7,482 nt of DNA from Desulfuromonadaceae bacterium (GTDB taxonomy: Bacteria; Desulfobacterota; Desulfuromonadia; Desulfuromonadales; Syntrophotaleaceae): positions 1-7,482 of the forward strand of contig JAIOSZ010000242.1 of NCBI GenBank assembly GCA_021107335.1. Reading direction: 5' to 3'. Shown piece by piece: positions 5,679-7,482 of this stretch (its first letter is position 1; the number at the start of each line of letters is the position of its first letter). The notes under the pieces were generated by a model. It saw only the letters and a program-made list of their open reading frames with translations, did no database searches and was not told the origin of the DNA. Position numbers and translations under genes: made by a program.

Positions 5679-5993
5679 TTATTTACTTGCTTCCAGTTGT
5701 TGCAGTTGGCGAAACAGGGCGTCGGCAATGCCCATGCCTTGCTTGCGGGTCATTTCGACGGCGACGTTTTGATCCATAAGGTCCTGAAAAATCTTTTGAT
5801 CGTTGCCCTTGGGTAGCAGCCCGCCGTCGGGGACCGAAGCCCGCATGCTCTTGAGCATGGATTGGACCATGATCGCTTCGAAGTCCTGGCATTTTTGGCG
5901 CAGTTGTTCCGGATTTTTGCCGGACTGGCTCTCTGGTTTCTTGGCGCTGCTGGCCTGGCTCATAAGCATTTGGGGATCGAAGGATAGTTCCAT
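5679..5993 (-). CDS. flgJ: Single-domain rod-binding protein FlgJ (no muramidase)
   Basis: This is the N-terminal domain of FlgJ, a periplasmic rod-cap/chaperone needed to assemble the flagellar rod. The product is 104 residues, against about 313 in Salmonella, and lacks the C-terminal peptidoglycan hydrolase, as is normal in many alpha-, delta- and epsilon-proteobacteria. Family signatures are CQDFEAIMVQSMLKSMR (35-51), FQDLMDQNVAVEM (69-81) and GMGIAD (86-91). The first 30 residues are polar and low in complexity. There is no signal peptide; FlgJ is exported through the flagellar apparatus. ATG at 5993 has only a weak GAGAG upstream. A sigma-28-like promoter and repeat copy B separate it from flgI, with which flgJ is usually co-transcribed. 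Confidence 0.93.
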   Translation of the reverse strand: MELSFDPQMLMSQASSAKKPESQSGKNPEQLRQKCQDFEAIMVQSMLKSMRASVPDGGLLPKGNDQKIFQDLMDQNVAVEMTRKQGMGIADALFRQLQQLEASK

Positions 5994-6055
5994 GAGGGCT
6001 CTCAGGTTGTCGTTAAGAGATAGTTTTCGTGTCGTGGAGTTTTGTTCTCTCTTAC

Positions 6056-6083
6056 TTATCGGCTGCGGCCTATAATTAATTTA
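6056..6083 (-). promoter_or_regulatory. Sigma-28 promoter upstream of flgJ
   Basis: On the minus strand TAAA (6083-6080) is followed after 16 bases by GCCGATAA (6063-6056), an exact match to the sigma-28 -10 consensus. The predicted start near 6049 gives a leader of about 55 nt to the flgJ ATG. It is the strongest promoter match in the window. Confidence 0.68.
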
Positions 6084-6106
6084 GCTCAGTAATTTAGAGC
6101 CAAGCT

Positions 6107-6182
6107 TTTATCGCAGAGGTCGCAGAGAAAATCTTTTTATTCTTAGGATGGGTCTCCCTCTGCGTCTCTGCGCTCTCTGCGT
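6107..6182. repeat. Smaller fold-back intergenic repeat element (copy B)
   Basis: The left arm (6107-6128) equals the first 22 bases of a copy A arm except for one base, but lacks the third nonamer. The right arm (6157-6182) is an inverted set of three CGCAGAG nonamers with one base lost. The centre is about 28 bases and unrelated in length to that of copy A. It has no coding capacity and lies in the flgI-flgJ gap. It is related to the element at 2273-2441, probably a degenerate or shorter member of the same family. Confidence 0.75.
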
Positions 6183-6193
6183 TGAATGCTTTT

Positions 6194-6207
6194 ACGCATT
6201 TATGCGT
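6194..6207 (-). repeat. Short inverted repeat after flgI
   Basis: ACGCAT and ATGCGT form a 6-bp palindromic stem with two bases between, eight bases after the flgI stop. The minus-strand sequence after it is AAAAGC, with no U tract, so it is a poor intrinsic terminator. Together with repeat copy B it may reduce read-through or protect the 3' end. Confidence 0.3.
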
Positions 6208-6214
6208 TATCGCC

Positions 6215-7321
6215 TTACAAAACCACCAGTTCGGCATGCAGGGCACCGGAAGCTTTGATGGCCTGGAAGATGGCGATCAGATCTCGTGGGGTGGCGCCGA
6301 TGGCGTTGAGAGCCTGGGCCACGTCGCCGATACTGACTCCCATTTGCAGCACCACCAGATTGCCTGCATCCTCAGAGGCGGTGATGTCCGTTTCCGGTGT
6401 CGCAAACGTTTCGCCCATGGAGAAGGGGCCGGGTTGGGAGACCTGTGCGGATTCGCTGATAACCAGATTGAGATTGCCGTGGGAGACGGCTACGGTAGCG
6501 ATGCGAACCCCCTCGCCCATGACAATGGTGCCGGTCTTCTCGTTGACCACGATCTTGGCCGTGGAATCTGGTTGAACTGGCAGTCTCTCCAGGGTAGCGA
6601 CGAATTCCACCAATCGATCTCGGTAGGCCTGCGGGATGGACACGTTCAGGCTGGCGCTGTCAACGGGGGACGCCAGTGGGCTTTGAAAGTGGTTGTTGAT
6701 CACTGTGGCGATGCGGGAAACTGTGGTGAAGTCAGGTTCCGCAAGTTGGTAACTGAGCTGATTGTCGGGGTTGAGGGCAAAGGGAATTTCTCTTTCCACA
6801 AAGGCGCCGCCAGGCAAACGGCCGACGGTGGGGTGGTTCTTTTGCACTTTGGCCGCCTTGCCGCCAAAGGCCAGGGAACCGACGATCAAGGGACCTTGAG
6901 CCACCGCATAGGTATTGCCGTCCGGTGCTTTGAGGGGGGTCATGAGCAGACTGCCGCCAGCCAGGCTACTGGCATCGCCGATGGAAGAGACCAGCACATC
7001 GATGGTGGTGCCGGTTTTGGCAAAGGGCGGCAGTTTAGCGGTAACGATGACCGCGGCCACGTTGTCGACCTTGACTTCATCCCGGTTGACGGTGACGCCG
7101 AGGCGCTCCATCATATTGACCAGCGACTGAATGGTAAATTGGGTGCCGTTACTGTCGCCGGTACCATTGAGGCCGATGACCAGACCGTAGCCGACGAGTT
7201 GGTTGCTGCGCACCCCTTCAAGCTGTGCGATATCCTTGATGCGTGCCGCCGAAATGGAGAGGGGCAGCAGCATCTGCAGAATCAGCAGTGCAGGCAGGGT
7301 GGCAATTAGGCGTCTCAGCAT
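6215..7321 (-). CDS. flgI: Flagellar P-ring protein FlgI
   Basis: FlgI forms the P ring in the periplasm around the rod, in the peptidoglycan layer. The product is 368 residues, typical of the family. A Sec signal peptide is clear: MLRR, a hydrophobic stretch (5-21), then cleavage after SISA or SISAA (25 or 26), giving a mature start near RIKDIA. The family motif VGYGLVIGLNGTGD is at 43-56, followed by VNMMERLGV and TIDVLVSSIGDASSLAGG. The C-terminal end is QALNAIGATPRDLIAIFQAI followed by KASGALHAELVVL. ATG at 7321 has AAGGAG overlapping the flgH stop, with an 11-base gap. After the TAA stop (6217-6215) comes a 221-base spacer with a repeat element before flgJ. A 375-residue open frame lies antisense to it but looks like a by-product. 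Confidence 0.98.
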   Translation of the reverse strand: MLRRLIATLPALLILQMLLPLSISAARIKDIAQLEGVRSNQLVGYGLVIGLNGTGDSNGTQFTIQSLVNMMERLGVTVNRDEVKVDNVAAVIVTAKLPPFAKTGTTIDVLVSSIGDASSLAGGSLLMTPLKAPDGNTYAVAQGPLIVGSLAFGGKAAKVQKNHPTVGRLPGGAFVEREIPFALNPDNQLSYQLAEPDFTTVSRIATVINNHFQSPLASPVDSASLNVSIPQAYRDRLVEFVATLERLPVQPDSTAKIVVNEKTGTIVMGEGVRIATVAVSHGNLNLVISESAQVSQPGPFSMGETFATPETDITASEDAGNLVVLQMGVSIGDVAQALNAIGATPRDLIAIFQAIKASGALHAELVVL

Positions 7322-7332
7322 CGAAAATCTCC

Positions 7333-7482
7333 TTAGAACGGCCAGACGTTGTCGAGGATGCGGGTCATCCAGCCGGGACCCTGTTTGTCGCTGATAACCC
7401 CTTTACCCGTGTAGGCGATCTTGGCGTCGAGCACATACTTGGAGTCGATAACATTGCTCGATGAAATATCGTTCGGGCGCAC
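7333..7482 (-). CDS. flgH: Flagellar L-ring protein FlgH, C-terminal 49 residues only
   Basis: FlgH is the outer-membrane lipoprotein that forms the L ring around the rod. Only the last 49 codons and the TAA stop (7335-7333) are in the window; the lipoprotein signal lies beyond the right edge. The visible part begins VRPNDISSSNVIDSKYVLDA and continues KIAYTGKGVIS, then GWMTRILDNVWPF. This fits the FlgH C-terminus (VRPxDIS, A+I.Y.G.G.I, GWL.R). The GTG at the window edge is an internal Val codon. The stop is 11 bases before flgI, and the flgI ribosome site overlaps it, so the two are co-transcribed. Confidence 0.95.
   Translation of the reverse strand: MRPNDISSSNVIDSKYVLDAKIAYTGKGVISDKQGPGWMTRILDNVWPF

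Noticed and set aside
5540..5816. Small plus-strand frames and a TATAAT at 5549-5554 in the flgJ-flgM spacer
   Set aside because: No suitable -35 at 16-18 bases, no ribosome site, and the frames run into antisense of flgJ; the hexamer is expected in AT-rich DNA.
6182..7309. 375-codon plus-strand open frame antisense to flgI
   Set aside because: It mirrors a well conserved FlgI frame, has no convincing ribosome site, begins in the repeat region, and its predicted product is a Gly/His/Asp-rich composition typical of a reverse-strand shadow.

Overview
This window is a late flagellar gene cluster in which every gene is read from the minus strand. In transcription order (right to left) it holds the 3' end of flgH, then flgI, a short rod-binding flgJ, flgM, flgN, flgK, flgL, csrA, fliW, and a flagellin gene (fliC) that runs off the left edge about ten codons before its expected end. 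No plus-strand gene is credible. The order flgK-flgL-csrA-fliW-flagellin, a single-domain FlgJ without a muramidase, P-ring and L-ring genes (so an outer membrane), and a CsrA with the longer C-terminal tail typical of FliW-containing bacteria together suggest a Gram-negative deltaproteobacterial lineage, Desulfuromonadales-like (Geobacter/Pelobacter/Desulfuromonas relatives). That assignment is an inference from content and gene order, not from a database match.

Layout: 7482-7333 flgH C-terminus; 7321-6215 flgI; 6214-5994 spacer with a folded-back repeat element and a consensus-like sigma-28 promoter; 5993-5679 flgJ; 5678-5452 long AT-rich leader with candidate sigma-28 and sigma-54 promoters; 5451-5161 flgM; 5155-4796 flgN; 4794-3373 flgK; 3369-2470 flgL; 2469-2223 spacer filled mostly by a second, larger copy of the repeat element plus a candidate csrA promoter; 2222-1980 csrA; 1983-1522 fliW, overlapping csrA by ATGA; 1521-1391 fliC leader; 1390-1 fliC. 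There is no gene-free stretch longer than about 250 bases. flgM-flgN-flgK-flgL are packed with gaps of 5, 1 and 3 bases and read as one translationally coupled unit.

How the genes work together: FlgH and FlgI form the L and P rings, FlgJ helps rod assembly, FlgK and FlgL form the hook-filament junction with FlgN as their chaperone, and FliC builds the filament. FlgM holds sigma-28 inactive until it is exported. CsrA, FliW and flagellin form the known partner switch: FliW released from flagellin blocks CsrA, and free CsrA represses flagellin translation.

The most interesting part is the RNA-level regulation visible around that switch. The fliC leader has two good CsrA motifs about 24 nt apart, one in the loop of a perfect hairpin and one on the ribosome binding site. 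csrA carries the same CANGGANG motif over its own ribosome binding site. The two intergenic repeats, built of nonamers around CGCAGAG, bracket flgJ-flgM-flgN-flgK-flgL, and one of them appears to supply the -35 element of the csrA promoter. I see no wholly new gene system here; the novelty is in these non-coding arrangements.
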